A stretch of DNA of 64,000 bases from Rhizobium rhododendri (GTDB lineage: Bacteria > Pseudomonadota > Alphaproteobacteria > Rhizobiales > Rhizobiaceae): contig NZ_CP117267.1 of the NCBI RefSeq assembly GCF_007000325.2, forward strand, positions 2,480,001 to 2,544,000, in the 5' to 3' direction. The notes below the pieces were generated by a model. That model ran no database searches, had not been told where the DNA came from, and saw nothing but the letters and a program-made list of their open reading frames with translations. Position numbers and translations under genes: made by a program. Below are positions 1 to 7,836 of the stretch, one piece after another (the stretch's first letter is position 1; each line of letters starts with the position of its first letter).

Positions 1-18
1 CCGCCCCGACAAGACCAG

Positions 19-53
19 GACGCCGCGCAAGAAATTGCGCGGCGTCTTCTTTT
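19..53 (+). terminator. Rho-independent terminator of the gene left of the window
   Basis: A perfect 12-bp stem (19-30 pairs with 35-46) closes on a GAAA tetraloop and is followed by TTCTTTT at 47-53. It lies before any coding region of this window, so it probably ends a plus-strand gene that stops to the left. Confidence 0.8.
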
Positions 54-194
54 GTAATGCCGGCTGCAAATTCCGTTCAAGGCTAGGCAAAGGCGAGCGC
101 CAGCTCGACGCAAGCTAGTCTAGGTAGCAAGACGAAAGCGCCTTGTGCGCCGGCTCAAACGATGGCCGCCAGGCCGCATCTTCGTAGGATCGTC

Positions 195-2243
195 ATGACC
201 ATCAATGTCGCATCGGCCACGGCTCAGCTCCCCCTGCTCACTAATGCGCTCGAGAAGGCGCGGCAACGACAGCTTGCTCTCGGCGATCTGTTCAACATCG
301 CAACTATCCTTGGCAACGGCGGGCATCAGGCCCAGGCGGTCGAACTCTACAAGGGCTGGATCGCCTATAACGACGGCAATCCGCTGCTGCACCTCGCCTA
401 TTTCAATTATGCGGTCGCGGCCAACGTGATGGGCGATCGGGCGGGCGCAATCAATGCCTTTCGCGCGTGCCTCAAGCTCGATCCGCAGTTCGGCCCGGCG
501 CATATCAACCTTGGCCGCGTCCTCGAGGACAGCGGACTGATAAACCCCGCCGTCGAGCAGTGGCGTTCCTATGCCGAGATCACTTCCGATATCACGGCCG
601 ACCGTCTCGGCCACCGGCTGATGACCCTCAAGCACATCGGCCGCGTGCTGGAAGGTGCCGGCAGGATGGAGGAAGCGGAAAAGGTCCTGTGGCAGGCCAT
701 GGAGCTTCAGCCCGAAAAGACCGACGCAGGCCAGCATTGGACATCGCTGCGTCAGCGCCAGTGCAAGTGGCCGGTGCTGGTCCCTTCGGAGCATGTCTCG
801 CTTCGCCAGTTGCTGGATGCCGTCTCCCCCCTGACGCTAGGCTGCTACGCCGACGACCCGCTGTTCCAGCTTGCCAAGGCGCATCGCTACAACAAGTCGC
901 TGATCGGGCAGCCCGATCTCGACGAGGCCACTGCCAACACCGTTCCGCGCCACAAAACAGGAACCGGCCAGCGTCTGCGCGTCGGCTATGTCTCGTCGGA
1001 CCTGCGCGACCACGCAGTCGGCTTTGCCCTCAGAGAAGTGCTGGAGTTGCATGACAAGAGCAGCGTCGAGGTCTTCGCCTACTATTGCGGCGACCGGCGC
1101 ACCAACGATGCAACGCAGGAGCGCATCAGGAACGCTGTCGATTGCTGGCGCGATATCGCCGAAATGAGCGACGCAGATGCCGCAAAGCTCATCGCCAAGG
1201 ACAAGATCGACATCCTGATCGACGTCAACGGCTACACCAAGCTCGCACGCACCAAGATTTTCGCCTATCGCCCGGCCCCGGTGGTCGTCAATTTCTGCGG
1301 CTATCCCGGCTCGCTGGCCAGCCCGTTCCACCAGTATATCATCGCCGACGAGCACATCATTCCGCCCGCCAACGAGATCTACTATACGGAAAAAGTGCTG
1401 CGTATCGCCTGCAACCAGCCTATCGACCGCAAGCGCCAGATCGACGCGCGCCCGACCCGCGCAGAGGCCGGCCTGCCCGAGGATGCCTTCGTCTATGCCT
1501 GCTTCAACGGCATGCAGAAGATCACCGCCAACTGTTTCGACCGCTGGATGACGATACTGTCGGAAACGCCCGGCAGCGTGCTTTGGCTGCTTGCCGACGA
1601 CGACACGGTCAACCAGCGGCTTCGCGAAATAGCCGCGAAAAGAGGCGTCGATGCCGACCGCATCATCTTCGCAGCAAAAGCGCCCAATCCCAAGCACCTC
1701 GCGCGTATCGGACTGGCGGACCTGTTCCTCGATACCTTCCCCTACGGTGCCCATTCGACAGCGGCCGATGCCATTACCGTCGGACTGCCGATCCTCACCG
1801 TCTCCGGCAAGACATTTGCTTCGCGCTTCTGCGGCAGCATCGTCGCCGCAGCCGGGTTGCCCGAACTGATCTGCGGCGGCCCGGACGAGTATGTCCGCCA
1901 GGCGATAGCCTTTGCGCATGATCGGGAAAGCCTGCAGGATGTCAGGGACAGGCTGCAGAGCCAGCGCGAAACGAGCGTGCTGCGCGACATCCCCGGCCTT
2001 GCACGCCGTCTCGAGCAACTGTTCTGGGAGATGCAGGACGAAGCCGAACGCGGCGAAACTCCCGTGCCGGATATGCGCAACCTCGAAATCTATTATGAAA
2101 TTGGCGCCGACATTGTCCTGACCGACGTCGAGTTCGAGGACGAGATCGCCTACCGCAACCGATACCTCGAAAATCTCGGCCAGTTGAACGCCAACACACC
2201 CATTCCGTTCGATCGCCGTTTGTGGACCGAGCCCGCCGAGTAG
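195..2243 (+). CDS. SPINDLY-type O-linked N-acetylglucosamine transferase with N-terminal TPRs
   Basis: 682 residues. The N-terminal 200 residues are helical TPR-like repeats (for example AFRACLKLDPQFGPAHINLG). From about residue 255 the sequence matches the GT41/SPINDLY catalytic half: RVGYVSSDLRDHAVGF near residue 265-275 with the conserved His, then DVNGYT, FCGYPGS, FNGMQKITANCFDRW, WLLADDD and HSTAADAITVGLPILTVSG. In the family this enzyme moves a sugar from a UDP-sugar (classically UDP-GlcNAc) or, in some members, GDP-fucose to Ser/Thr of proteins. The acceptor here is unknown. An in-frame ATG lies at 162, but ATG 195 is preferred because GTAGGA lies just upstream (185-190) and the extra 11 residues look non-conserved. 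A DUF3431-like gene follows 114 bp later on the same strand and may act with it. Confidence 0.85.
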   Translation: MTINVASATAQLPLLTNALEKARQRQLALGDLFNIATILGNGGHQAQAVELYKGWIAYNDGNPLLHLAYFNYAVAANVMGDRAGAINAFRACLKLDPQFGPAHINLGRVLEDSGLINPAVEQWRSYAEITSDITADRLGHRLMTLKHIGRVLEGAGRMEEAEKVLWQAMELQPEKTDAGQHWTSLRQRQCKWPVLVPSEHVSLRQLLDAVSPLTLGCYADDPLFQLAKAHRYNKSLIGQPDLDEATANTVPRHKTGTGQRLRVGYVSSDLRDHAVGFALREVLELHDKSSVEVFAYYCGDRRTNDATQERIRNAVDCWRDIAEMSDADAAKLIAKDKIDILIDVNGYTKLARTKIFAYRPAPVVVNFCGYPGSLASPFHQYIIADEHIIPPANEIYYTEKVLRIACNQPIDRKRQIDARPTRAEAGLPEDAFVYACFNGMQKITANCFDRWMTILSETPGSVLWLLADDDTVNQRLREIAAKRGVDADRIIFAAKAPNPKHLARIGLADLFLDTFPYGAHSTAADAITVGLPILTVSGKTFASRFCGSIVAAAGLPELICGGPDEYVRQAIAFAHDRESLQDVRDRLQSQRETSVLRDIPGLARRLEQLFWEMQDEAERGETPVPDMRNLEIYYEIGADIVLTDVEFEDEIAYRNRYLENLGQLNANTPIPFDRRLWTEPAE

Positions 2244-2357
2244 CAGCCATCAGGAGAGGCGCACCGCCGGCCCCCTCCCTCGACACCTGGCGCCCCGTGA
2301 TTGAACTACACTCTCGTCCAGAGCGCGTGATCGAGAGGCTTAGAGGAGGCATCGCTC

Positions 2358-3134
2358 GTGAATTCCGTGATTTTGGCACGATACAACGAATCCCTCGACT
2401 GGATTCATCAAATCCCGGATGATTTCGACATCATCATCTACAACAAGGGCGAGAAGATCGTCGCGCCCGAGGTGCTCGATCGCGCCTTCCGCATCATCGA
2501 TCGACCGAATGTCGGTCGCGAATCGGAGACCTACCTTCATCACATGATGACGCAGGTGGGCAACGACCAGGACTTCACCGTCTATGCGCAGGCGGACCCG
2601 CACGCCCATAGCCCCGACTTCATCGAGCTTCTAAAGAACTGGCGCGACTGGGATGACGTGCAGCCCTTGTCGTGGTGCTGGATCGCCGAGAACAATATTC
2701 CGCCGATAGCCCTGCTGGACGACTACCAGGCCCAGCTCGGTGGACGGTTGCGCGTAAGGCCGGAGCGTTTTTCACTAACGGCCTGGGGCGCTCCCGAATT
2801 CGTCGATGCGGGCGCCAACGGCATGGGCATGGTCTATCGCATCCTCCACGGCCTTCCGGACGGCGGCAATATCGCAGCCCACTTCCTCAGGCACTGCAAA
2901 CTCGATCACATCGCCGAAAAGGCCGACCGCCACTCTCTCGGCGTATTTTCTTATGGCGCCATTTTCGCAGCTCGGAATGCGCGCGTAGCGGCTATTCCGC
3001 CGATCTCGCTGAGGCTGGCGATCGACTTCTCAACTGCGGGCGTCGTTGCCCACGGCTACATTCTCGAGCGGATGTGGCTGCATATGCTGGGCGTAGATTT
3101 CATCCTGCCGAAAAACCAGCCGTCGAAAATATAG
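2358..3134 (+). CDS. DUF3431-like protein, possibly glycan-related
   Basis: 258 residues, soluble, no signal peptide seen. It starts at GTG 2358 behind a strong GAGGAGG at 2343-2349. The N-terminal motifs VILARYNESLDWI, IIIYNKGE and NVGRESETYLHHM are those I associate with DUF3431, a family of unknown biochemical role found in fungi and bacteria. QADPHAHSPDFIELL follows near residue 75. The ARYNE opening and the acidic QADPH stretch recall nucleotide-sugar enzymes, but no glycosyltransferase fold is proven. Its position 3' of the SPINDLY-type transferase suggests a role in sugar transfer; this is inference from context only. Confidence 0.6.
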   Translation: MNSVILARYNESLDWIHQIPDDFDIIIYNKGEKIVAPEVLDRAFRIIDRPNVGRESETYLHHMMTQVGNDQDFTVYAQADPHAHSPDFIELLKNWRDWDDVQPLSWCWIAENNIPPIALLDDYQAQLGGRLRVRPERFSLTAWGAPEFVDAGANGMGMVYRILHGLPDGGNIAAHFLRHCKLDHIAEKADRHSLGVFSYGAIFAARNARVAAIPPISLRLAIDFSTAGVVAHGYILERMWLHMLGVDFILPKNQPSKI

Positions 3135-3286
3135 CAATCTGGACTGCAAAGTCGGCGCAAAACGCGCCGCCGCCGGCTCTGGCTGGCAACGCTTTTGGAG
3201 GTCCGGTTACTCGACAAATGTAACGCCTGCGCTTGACGATCGTCACCAGGTCGCCAAATAGCTGTTACATCAGATCGAGGAATAAT

Positions 3287-3535
3287 ATGACAGCTGACCT
3301 GGACCAGGCCATGACCGAATTCGTCCGCACGGCCGCAATGCACGTGCTTGAGATCGATGCGGAAGATCGGGACGACTATATCAACGGTCTACACGAAAGC
3401 TGGGTCAGCATCGGTCTGCAGTCGGGCATGGACGACGCTGCAGCCCATGAAAACGCCGATCTCCTGGCCGACAGCACCCGTGAAATGGTATCCGCGATCG
3501 AAAAGAGCGGAGGCGCAGGCGGTGGCACCGCCTGA
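3287..3535 (+). CDS. Small acidic hypothetical protein
   Basis: 82 residues, starting at ATG 3287 with GAGGA at 3277-3281. The protein is acidic and mostly helical (MTADLDQAMTEFVRTAAMHV, then EIDAEDRDDYINGLHESWVS) with a flexible Gly-rich tail. There is no signal peptide, membrane segment or recognised motif. An in-frame TTG at 3233 could extend it but lacks a ribosome binding site. I do not recognise the family. Reading-frame length and a good start region support that it is real. Confidence 0.55.
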   Translation: MTADLDQAMTEFVRTAAMHVLEIDAEDRDDYINGLHESWVSIGLQSGMDDAAAHENADLLADSTREMVSAIEKSGGAGGGTA

Positions 3536-3586
3536 ACCAGGTTGACGTTGTAGCCACTCTCATCGTTTTATCGAGCGGCGCACCGC

Positions 3587-3898
3587 TTATCTATCGATGA
3601 AGTGGTCGAGCCCGAGCGTGATCGGCAGTGCGGAGTAGACACCGCGGTCGATGAAATTGTAACGGGCAAGGCAATTCCGCATGGCGACCGTATGGATGTA
3701 GCTGTGCACATCGCTGGAGCCGCGGTCGGGCCGGCTTGCTTCAACTGCGCAATAGTCCGACGCCCTGTCGAATTTTGCCGCGAGAGTTGGGGTCTGGTCG
3801 ACGGGACCGCCAAAATAGTACTGATATTCGCCCGGGCTTGCAGCGGCCGAAACGCAAGCAAGACTTAAGGCAAGTCCCAATCCAAGCATAATCTTCAT
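3587..3898 (-). CDS. Small secreted hypothetical protein
   Basis: 103 residues from ATG 3898, with the purine-rich AGAGAGAG just upstream. The N-terminus MKIMLGLGLALSLACVSAAA is a clear Sec signal peptide, with cleavage predicted after SAAA before SPGEYQYYF. The mature part has two cysteines (DYCAVEA and RNCLARY), which could form a disulfide in the periplasm. The mature sequence shows no enzyme motif. An upstream in-frame codon at 3931 would put 11 charged residues before the signal peptide, so the internal start is preferred. It is divergent from the membrane peptide at 4022. Confidence 0.65.
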   Translation of the reverse strand: MKIMLGLGLALSLACVSAAASPGEYQYYFGGPVDQTPTLAAKFDRASDYCAVEASRPDRGSSDVHSYIHTVAMRNCLARYNFIDRGVYSALPITLGLDHFIDR

Positions 3899-3918
3899 GA
3901 TGGCTCTCTCTGTCACGA

Positions 3919-3944
3919 CCGAACGGCACAATTGCCCGGTTCGG
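3919..3944. promoter_or_regulatory. Inverted repeat in a divergent promoter region
   Basis: CCGAAC (3919-3924) and GTTCGG (3939-3944) are exact inverted arms around a partly symmetric core that contains CAATTG. The site sits between the secreted-protein gene (start 3898, minus) and the 32-residue peptide gene (start 4022, plus), where a shared operator would be expected. No regulator is known for it. Confidence 0.3.
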
Positions 3945-4021
3945 AATGCTGACCGCGCTCTTTTGTTCCATTGCAGGCGGCCAGCGCCTGATGTTACTAA
4001 GCCGCGGTTAAGGAGTTGTCC

Positions 4022-4120
4022 ATGTCACGCGCCATCGTCTTTTCCATCATCATCATCATGGCCCTGCTGTCGATCGCCGGCAGCCTGATAGGGTCCGCGC
4101 GTCTAATGGGCTGGTTCTAA
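4022..4120 (+). CDS. 32-residue single-pass membrane peptide
   Basis: 33 codons from ATG 4022 to TAA 4118-4120, preceded by a textbook TAAGGAG at 4009-4015 with 6-nt spacing. The peptide begins MSRAIVFSIIIIMALLSIAG and ends with a short Arg/Trp-containing tail (SARLMGWF). It is one hydrophobic helix with a basic residue at each end, so it is likely an inner-membrane small protein. The near-perfect Shine-Dalgarno sequence argues for translation. The function cannot be inferred; no toxin-type partner or antisense RNA gene is evident beside it. Confidence 0.6.
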   Translation: MSRAIVFSIIIIMALLSIAGSLIGSARLMGWF

Positions 4121-4252
4121 AACGCCAGCCGAGCACCGTTTTCGACGAAATATTTGAAGCCTGTGTGACAACGGAACATCCGCCCGTACCGACGCGTTGC
4201 CCTTGCAGTGATTGCCGCTGTCATAATCGAGCCGCGTACGCGAGGAAAGCCA

Positions 4253-4495
4253 ATGCCGGGATTTCGCAAGATGATCGTCGTGACAGCCTTTGACCGCGAT
4301 GCGGATGGCAGGCTCGAACCAGCCTTCGGCCCGCGACAGATGGAAACGGAAGAATCAGCTGTCTATGCTGCGCAGACGCTCATCAACGATCACGCCGGCG
4401 TGGTGGCATGGAGTCGCGAGGCAAACCCTGCCGTTGGCGAGGAAGGCCCGACGATCATCCTCTACCAGCATGGCCAGATCCCGGAATTCGATTGA
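4253..4495 (+). CDS. Small hypothetical protein
   Basis: 80 residues from ATG 4253, with GAGGA at 4242-4246. The sequence opens MPGFRKMIVVTAFDRDADGR and alternates beta-like segments (IVVTAF, GVVAWSR, TIILYQHG) with an acidic helix (METEESAVYAAQTLINDH), so a compact alpha/beta fold is likely. No catalytic motif is seen. Its stop is 11 bp before the next small gene, which suggests a two-gene operon. An in-frame ATG at 4208 lacks a binding site. Confidence 0.6.
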   Translation: MPGFRKMIVVTAFDRDADGRLEPAFGPRQMETEESAVYAAQTLINDHAGVVAWSREANPAVGEEGPTIILYQHGQIPEFD

Positions 4496-4506
4496 GAGAC
4501 GCCGCG

Positions 4507-4722
4507 ATGACCACTTTGCCCAAAGATATCGACGAAGCCCTTGCGCGGTATATGGCAGACCACGGGCTAGGTCGTGATGCAGCCGTCTCGAAAATACTCG
4601 CTGAATGGCTCGGCGCCCATTATTACCTTGGCGACGACGGGACGGCACAACCCGAAGACACGCAGCAAACTGTGCAGTACCCGGAATTTATGGATGACGC
4701 GTCAGGCGGCGCAGGCGGCTAG
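4507..4722 (+). CDS. Small hypothetical protein with ribbon-helix-helix-like N-terminus
   Basis: 71 residues from ATG 4507, 11 bp after the previous stop. The first 35 residues (DIDEALARYMADHGLGRDAA followed by VSKILAEWL) have the hydrophobic spacing of a short helix-turn-helix or ribbon-helix-helix unit. The rest is an acidic, disordered-looking tail ending in Gly. The DNA-binding idea is only a pattern impression. It is probably co-transcribed with the 80-residue gene upstream. Confidence 0.5.
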   Translation: MTTLPKDIDEALARYMADHGLGRDAAVSKILAEWLGAHYYLGDDGTAQPEDTQQTVQYPEFMDDASGGAGG

Positions 4723-4779
4723 AACCGCAGTGACGCCAAAACGGCATGCGCGCCTTTGAGCGCACATGCCGGAAAAACA

Positions 4780-5175
4780 TCAATCGAGGTTTGGGCATCC
4801 GCGCACGTTGCCGAAAACCATCGCGTCCGGCCCGCGACGGGTGAAGCCGTCTACCGTTATCCGACGCGGAGATACGTCCACGACGTGGGCGTGCCGAAGC
4901 CCGTTGCGACTGGCCATGGCGACGGCCTGACGAGGATCGCATCCGCGCCTTCCATAGTCGCGCGGCGGAGGGCGATCATAGTCAGGGCGCGGACGATGGT
5001 AGCCATATTCCGGCTGCGGAGCATCCTCGTCGTCCTGCTGGTAATCCGGCGGTGGCGGACGGTGGCGTCCGATTTCAAACTGGACGTCCTGCGCTGCGGC
5101 CACCGGCGGCAAGGAAACAACCGTGCCCCCCATCAGGATTGCGGCCAAAATGGCCGTCGAAATTCTCGTTGTCAT
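4780..5175 (-). CDS. Secreted proline-rich hypothetical protein
   Basis: 131 residues from ATG 5175, with a strong GAGGAGG upstream on the minus strand. A Sec signal peptide (MTTRISTAILAAILMGGTVV, then a PVAAAQ-type cleavage site) leads into a Pro/Asp/Tyr/Arg-rich, low-complexity linker of about 50 residues. A conserved-looking C-terminal block of about 50 residues starts at GCDPRQAVAMASRNGL and ends NVRGCPNLD, with two Cys that could pair. Similar secreted proteins are common in rhizobia without assigned function. A role at the cell envelope is inferred only from export and the extended linker. Confidence 0.65.
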   Translation of the reverse strand: MTTRISTAILAAILMGGTVVSLPPVAAAQDVQFEIGRHRPPPPDYQQDDEDAPQPEYGYHRPRPDYDRPPPRDYGRRGCDPRQAVAMASRNGLRHAHVVDVSPRRITVDGFTRRGPDAMVFGNVRGCPNLD

Positions 5176-5390
5176 GGTCCCCTCCTCATTGATCCCGACC
5201 TGCGGCGAACCGCGTCGAGCGATGATACCCTTTAATCTGTGCGGAATGAACGGGTCTGGAGCAACGCCTTCATTTTCCATTCATGTGCCTGCCTTTAAAG
5301 AAATTGCCCTTGCACCATATGGCTGGGCGTATGCATCGTGGTCGGCCTGATGCCGGACGACGCTACAAGTTGAAAATCGGAGACTTTTGA

Positions 5391-5864
5391 ATGCGGACGA
5401 CAAGCCTGGCACTGGTAACGACCCTGATCGCTCTTACGGCAGGCGCTGCCTCGGCGCAGACCTTTCCCGGCGGGCCCGGCGCCATCGTGCTTAAAGGCAA
5501 ATGTGCCAAGCTGGTGGTCGGCAAGCTCGACGCTACGAAGAAGTGCAAGAATGAGCTTGCAAGCGTCACCGCCCCCAACGGCACCGTGACCTTCATCTTC
5601 ACATCCGAGGGCAAGATGCTAGGCTTCGCCGGCGATGGCAAGACGATCAAGGCGGCATCGAACGGCAACGTCCGCCTGGCGCTGAACATGGTCGTTTCCG
5701 GCGCCGGCACGACCATGACCGGCCAGGTCAAGGCCGCGGGAACCTGCACCTTCGGAAATCCTTACAGCGGCAAGGAAGTGGCGATCGAATGCTCGGCGGA
5801 ATCGAAGGATTCGAAGTTCACCGGCAGCTTCCGCACCGGTGGCGACGCATCCGCGAAGAAGTAG
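5391..5864 (+). CDS. Secreted hypothetical protein
   Basis: 157 residues with a clean signal peptide (MRTTSLALVTTLIALTAGA, cleavage after ASA before QTFPGG). The mature domain is Gly/Lys/Thr-rich and mostly beta-like. It has four cysteines (GKCAKL, KKCKNE, GTCTFG, IECSAE) spaced so that two disulfides are possible. It ends in a lysine tail. No family was recognised. It is divergent from the secreted gene ending at 4780, with 215 bp between the two starts. Confidence 0.65.
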   Translation: MRTTSLALVTTLIALTAGAASAQTFPGGPGAIVLKGKCAKLVVGKLDATKKCKNELASVTAPNGTVTFIFTSEGKMLGFAGDGKTIKAASNGNVRLALNMVVSGAGTTMTGQVKAAGTCTFGNPYSGKEVAIECSAESKDSKFTGSFRTGGDASAKK

Positions 5865-5919
5865 ATTTCGCGGCGCCGGTTAGCCGGCGCCAGTTGGCCA
5901 GTTATCGTGCGACGATGCC

Positions 5920-6126
5920 TCAACCTTGCCGGTCGATCCGCTTCGACATGACGCCGCCGCTTATCGTTGCCGGCACGCGGAGATCGTCGCGCGGCGCCGA
6001 CGAAAGGGTGAGATCCACATGGTGTGGCGGCAGGACTTGAGCCTTCCGCAAGGCGTTGGGTCGGCCGAATTTTCGTGGCTGCACCGCGTCGAATTTCGTA
6101 CCTGTCTGTTGAGTGATATGCTCCAT
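5920..6126 (-). CDS. Small basic hypothetical protein
   Basis: 68 residues from ATG 6126, with GGAGGAGG immediately upstream on the minus strand, the main reason for calling it. The product (MEHITQQTGTKFDAVQPRKF and onwards) is basic, hydrophilic and without signal or membrane segments. A plus-strand reading frame overlaps it but has no binding site. The in-frame extension up to 6222 is rejected for the same reason. I do not recognise it. Confidence 0.45.
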   Translation of the reverse strand: MEHITQQTGTKFDAVQPRKFGRPNALRKAQVLPPHHVDLTLSSAPRDDLRVPATISGGVMSKRIDRQG

Positions 6127-6502
6127 GACTGCCTCCTCCGCAATCCGGTTGCGGGATGCAACCTGAGGTTCAACGTCGACCTGTTGATTTGGTTCCCGCT
6201 CCGCTCTTGACCACGACGGCAATCTCCTTACCTATGAGGCTCTGCGGATCAAGGACATCTGCCGCGGATAACACTGGTGCCGGGCCCCTCTGGCGAGAGT
6301 TTTTACGGCGCTCTCGTGATGTCGGTACCGCCTGCAGACAAGCCGGCGGATTTATCCCCATGAACAAGCTGACCATGCTTTCCTCGCATGCCGTCGATGG
6401 CAAGCGACGTCTACGTGCATTTCGCCTTCCCGCGTTCCCAGCCCTACAGGTGCGCCCATGACGCGCCCGACATCAGGCTCAGGAACTGGCCAAGGATCAG
6501 GC
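6127..6502 (+). other. Long leader/intergenic region before the DUF475 gene
   Basis: 376 bp with no convincing long gene. It contains a small hairpin (CGAGAG/CTCTCG near 6293-6320) and a 33-codon reading frame at 6360-6461. The TGA of that frame overlaps the ATG at 6458 that would start the longer form of the next protein. TerC/DUF475-related genes in other bacteria can carry a manganese riboswitch (yybP-ykoY), but I could not match its conserved core here. Confidence 0.4.
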
Positions 6503-7576
6503 ATGCCCGTCCTTTCCTATTTCAGATGGGCGATCATCGTCACCGTCGTCGGGTTGATCGGCGGCGGATTTCTCGGCTGGAAGATGACGGGAACGCTGGG
6601 TGGCATGGCCACCGTGTTTTTCATCTGCGTCGTGCTTGCCGTCCTGGAAATCTCGCTCTCCTTCGACAATGCCATCGTCAATGCCAACAAGCTGAAGCAG
6701 ATGACGCCTGTCTGGCAGCAGCGGTTCCTGACATGGGGCATCCTGATTGCCGTCTTCGGCATGCGGATCGTCTTCCCGCTGGCGATCGTTGCCGTCGCCG
6801 GCGAGATCGGCCCATGGGAAGCGCTGCGCATGGCGGCGGTCGAACCCGAACAATATGCCAGCATCATGAAGACAGCCCATCTGCCGATCGCAGCCTTCGG
6901 CGGCAGCTTCCTGATGATGGTGGGACTGACCTATTTCTTCAACAACGAGAAAGACGTCCACTGGATCGCTTTTCTTGAAAAGGCCATGGCGCGGTTTGCC
7001 ACCATCAAGGGCGTCGAGATCTCGGTCGTGCTGATCACGATGCTGGGCTTTGCCGCGCTTCTCGACGGCGACGATGCCACTCGCTTCCTCTACGCAGCGA
7101 TCTACGGCCTGCTGACATTCCTGCTCGTCGAAGTGCTCGGCGGCCTGCTCGATGCATCGCAGCGGACCATGAGCGAGGCTGCCCGAGGCGGCGTCGGCGC
7201 CTTCATCTACCTCGAGGTGCTCGATGCCAGCTTCTCCTTCGACGGCGTCATCGGCGCATTCGCACTGACCCAGAACCTGTTCGTCATCGCCATCGGCCTC
7301 GGCATCGGCGCAATGTATGTCCGCTCCATGACCATCATGCTGGTCGAGAAAGGCACACTTGCCGAATACCGGTACCTCGAACACGGAGCCTTCTATGCCA
7401 TCCTCATCCTGGCGGTCATCATGTTCGTCCAGACGTTGGTTCATATTCCGGAAGTCGTTACCGGCCTCGGCGGCGCGGCCCTGATCGGCCTCTCTTTCTG
7501 GTCTTCGGTGCGCTATAACAGGCGTCACGAGAATAGCGCACACTCGACGAGCCTGCGTCCAGACGAAACGCCCTGA
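6503..7576 (+). CDS. DUF475 family (TerC-like) integral membrane protein
   Basis: 357 residues with about nine hydrophobic helices. Two signature segments of the TerC superfamily are present: EISLSFDNAIVNANKL near residue 50 and EVLDASFSFDGVIGAFALTQ near residue 240, whose acidic residues in the membrane plane are thought to handle divalent metal. LEHGAFYAIL follows near the C-terminus. TerC-type proteins are linked to metal (Mn2+) export or tellurite resistance; for DUF475 the substrate is unproven. ATG 6503 is chosen because AAGGA (6492-6496) precedes it and MPVLSYFRWAI begins the first helix. ATG 6458 would add 15 Ser/Gly-rich residues. Confidence 0.8.
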   Translation: MPVLSYFRWAIIVTVVGLIGGGFLGWKMTGTLGGMATVFFICVVLAVLEISLSFDNAIVNANKLKQMTPVWQQRFLTWGILIAVFGMRIVFPLAIVAVAGEIGPWEALRMAAVEPEQYASIMKTAHLPIAAFGGSFLMMVGLTYFFNNEKDVHWIAFLEKAMARFATIKGVEISVVLITMLGFAALLDGDDATRFLYAAIYGLLTFLLVEVLGGLLDASQRTMSEAARGGVGAFIYLEVLDASFSFDGVIGAFALTQNLFVIAIGLGIGAMYVRSMTIMLVEKGTLAEYRYLEHGAFYAILILAVIMFVQTLVHIPEVVTGLGGAALIGLSFWSSVRYNRRHENSAHSTSLRPDETP

Positions 7577-7836
7577 GACGGATCGAAGCAAGGTTTTGCG
7601 CAGGTCGGACTATGCCGAGATCGCAAACTGCCTTAACCTTGCCTTTGATTTAATGACATATTTCAAAACGAACGGTTGGAGAAACAGAAATACCCGGTAG
7701 AATCGCGCTGCTTTTGGCGGCTAAAAAGGGCCGCAGAGATTTGCGTTAGACGACCTTGCAGGAGTTTTGCAGGGCGGCCAGGGCGGCCTCGCCTGCAGAA
7801 ATTCATCGACGACAAGTTTTAAAGAGGATCGAATTC

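Noticed and set aside
6127..6502. Manganese riboswitch (yybP-ykoY) before the DUF475 gene
   Set aside because: Expected from function, but the conserved core could not be found by eye. Only a general leader region is reported.
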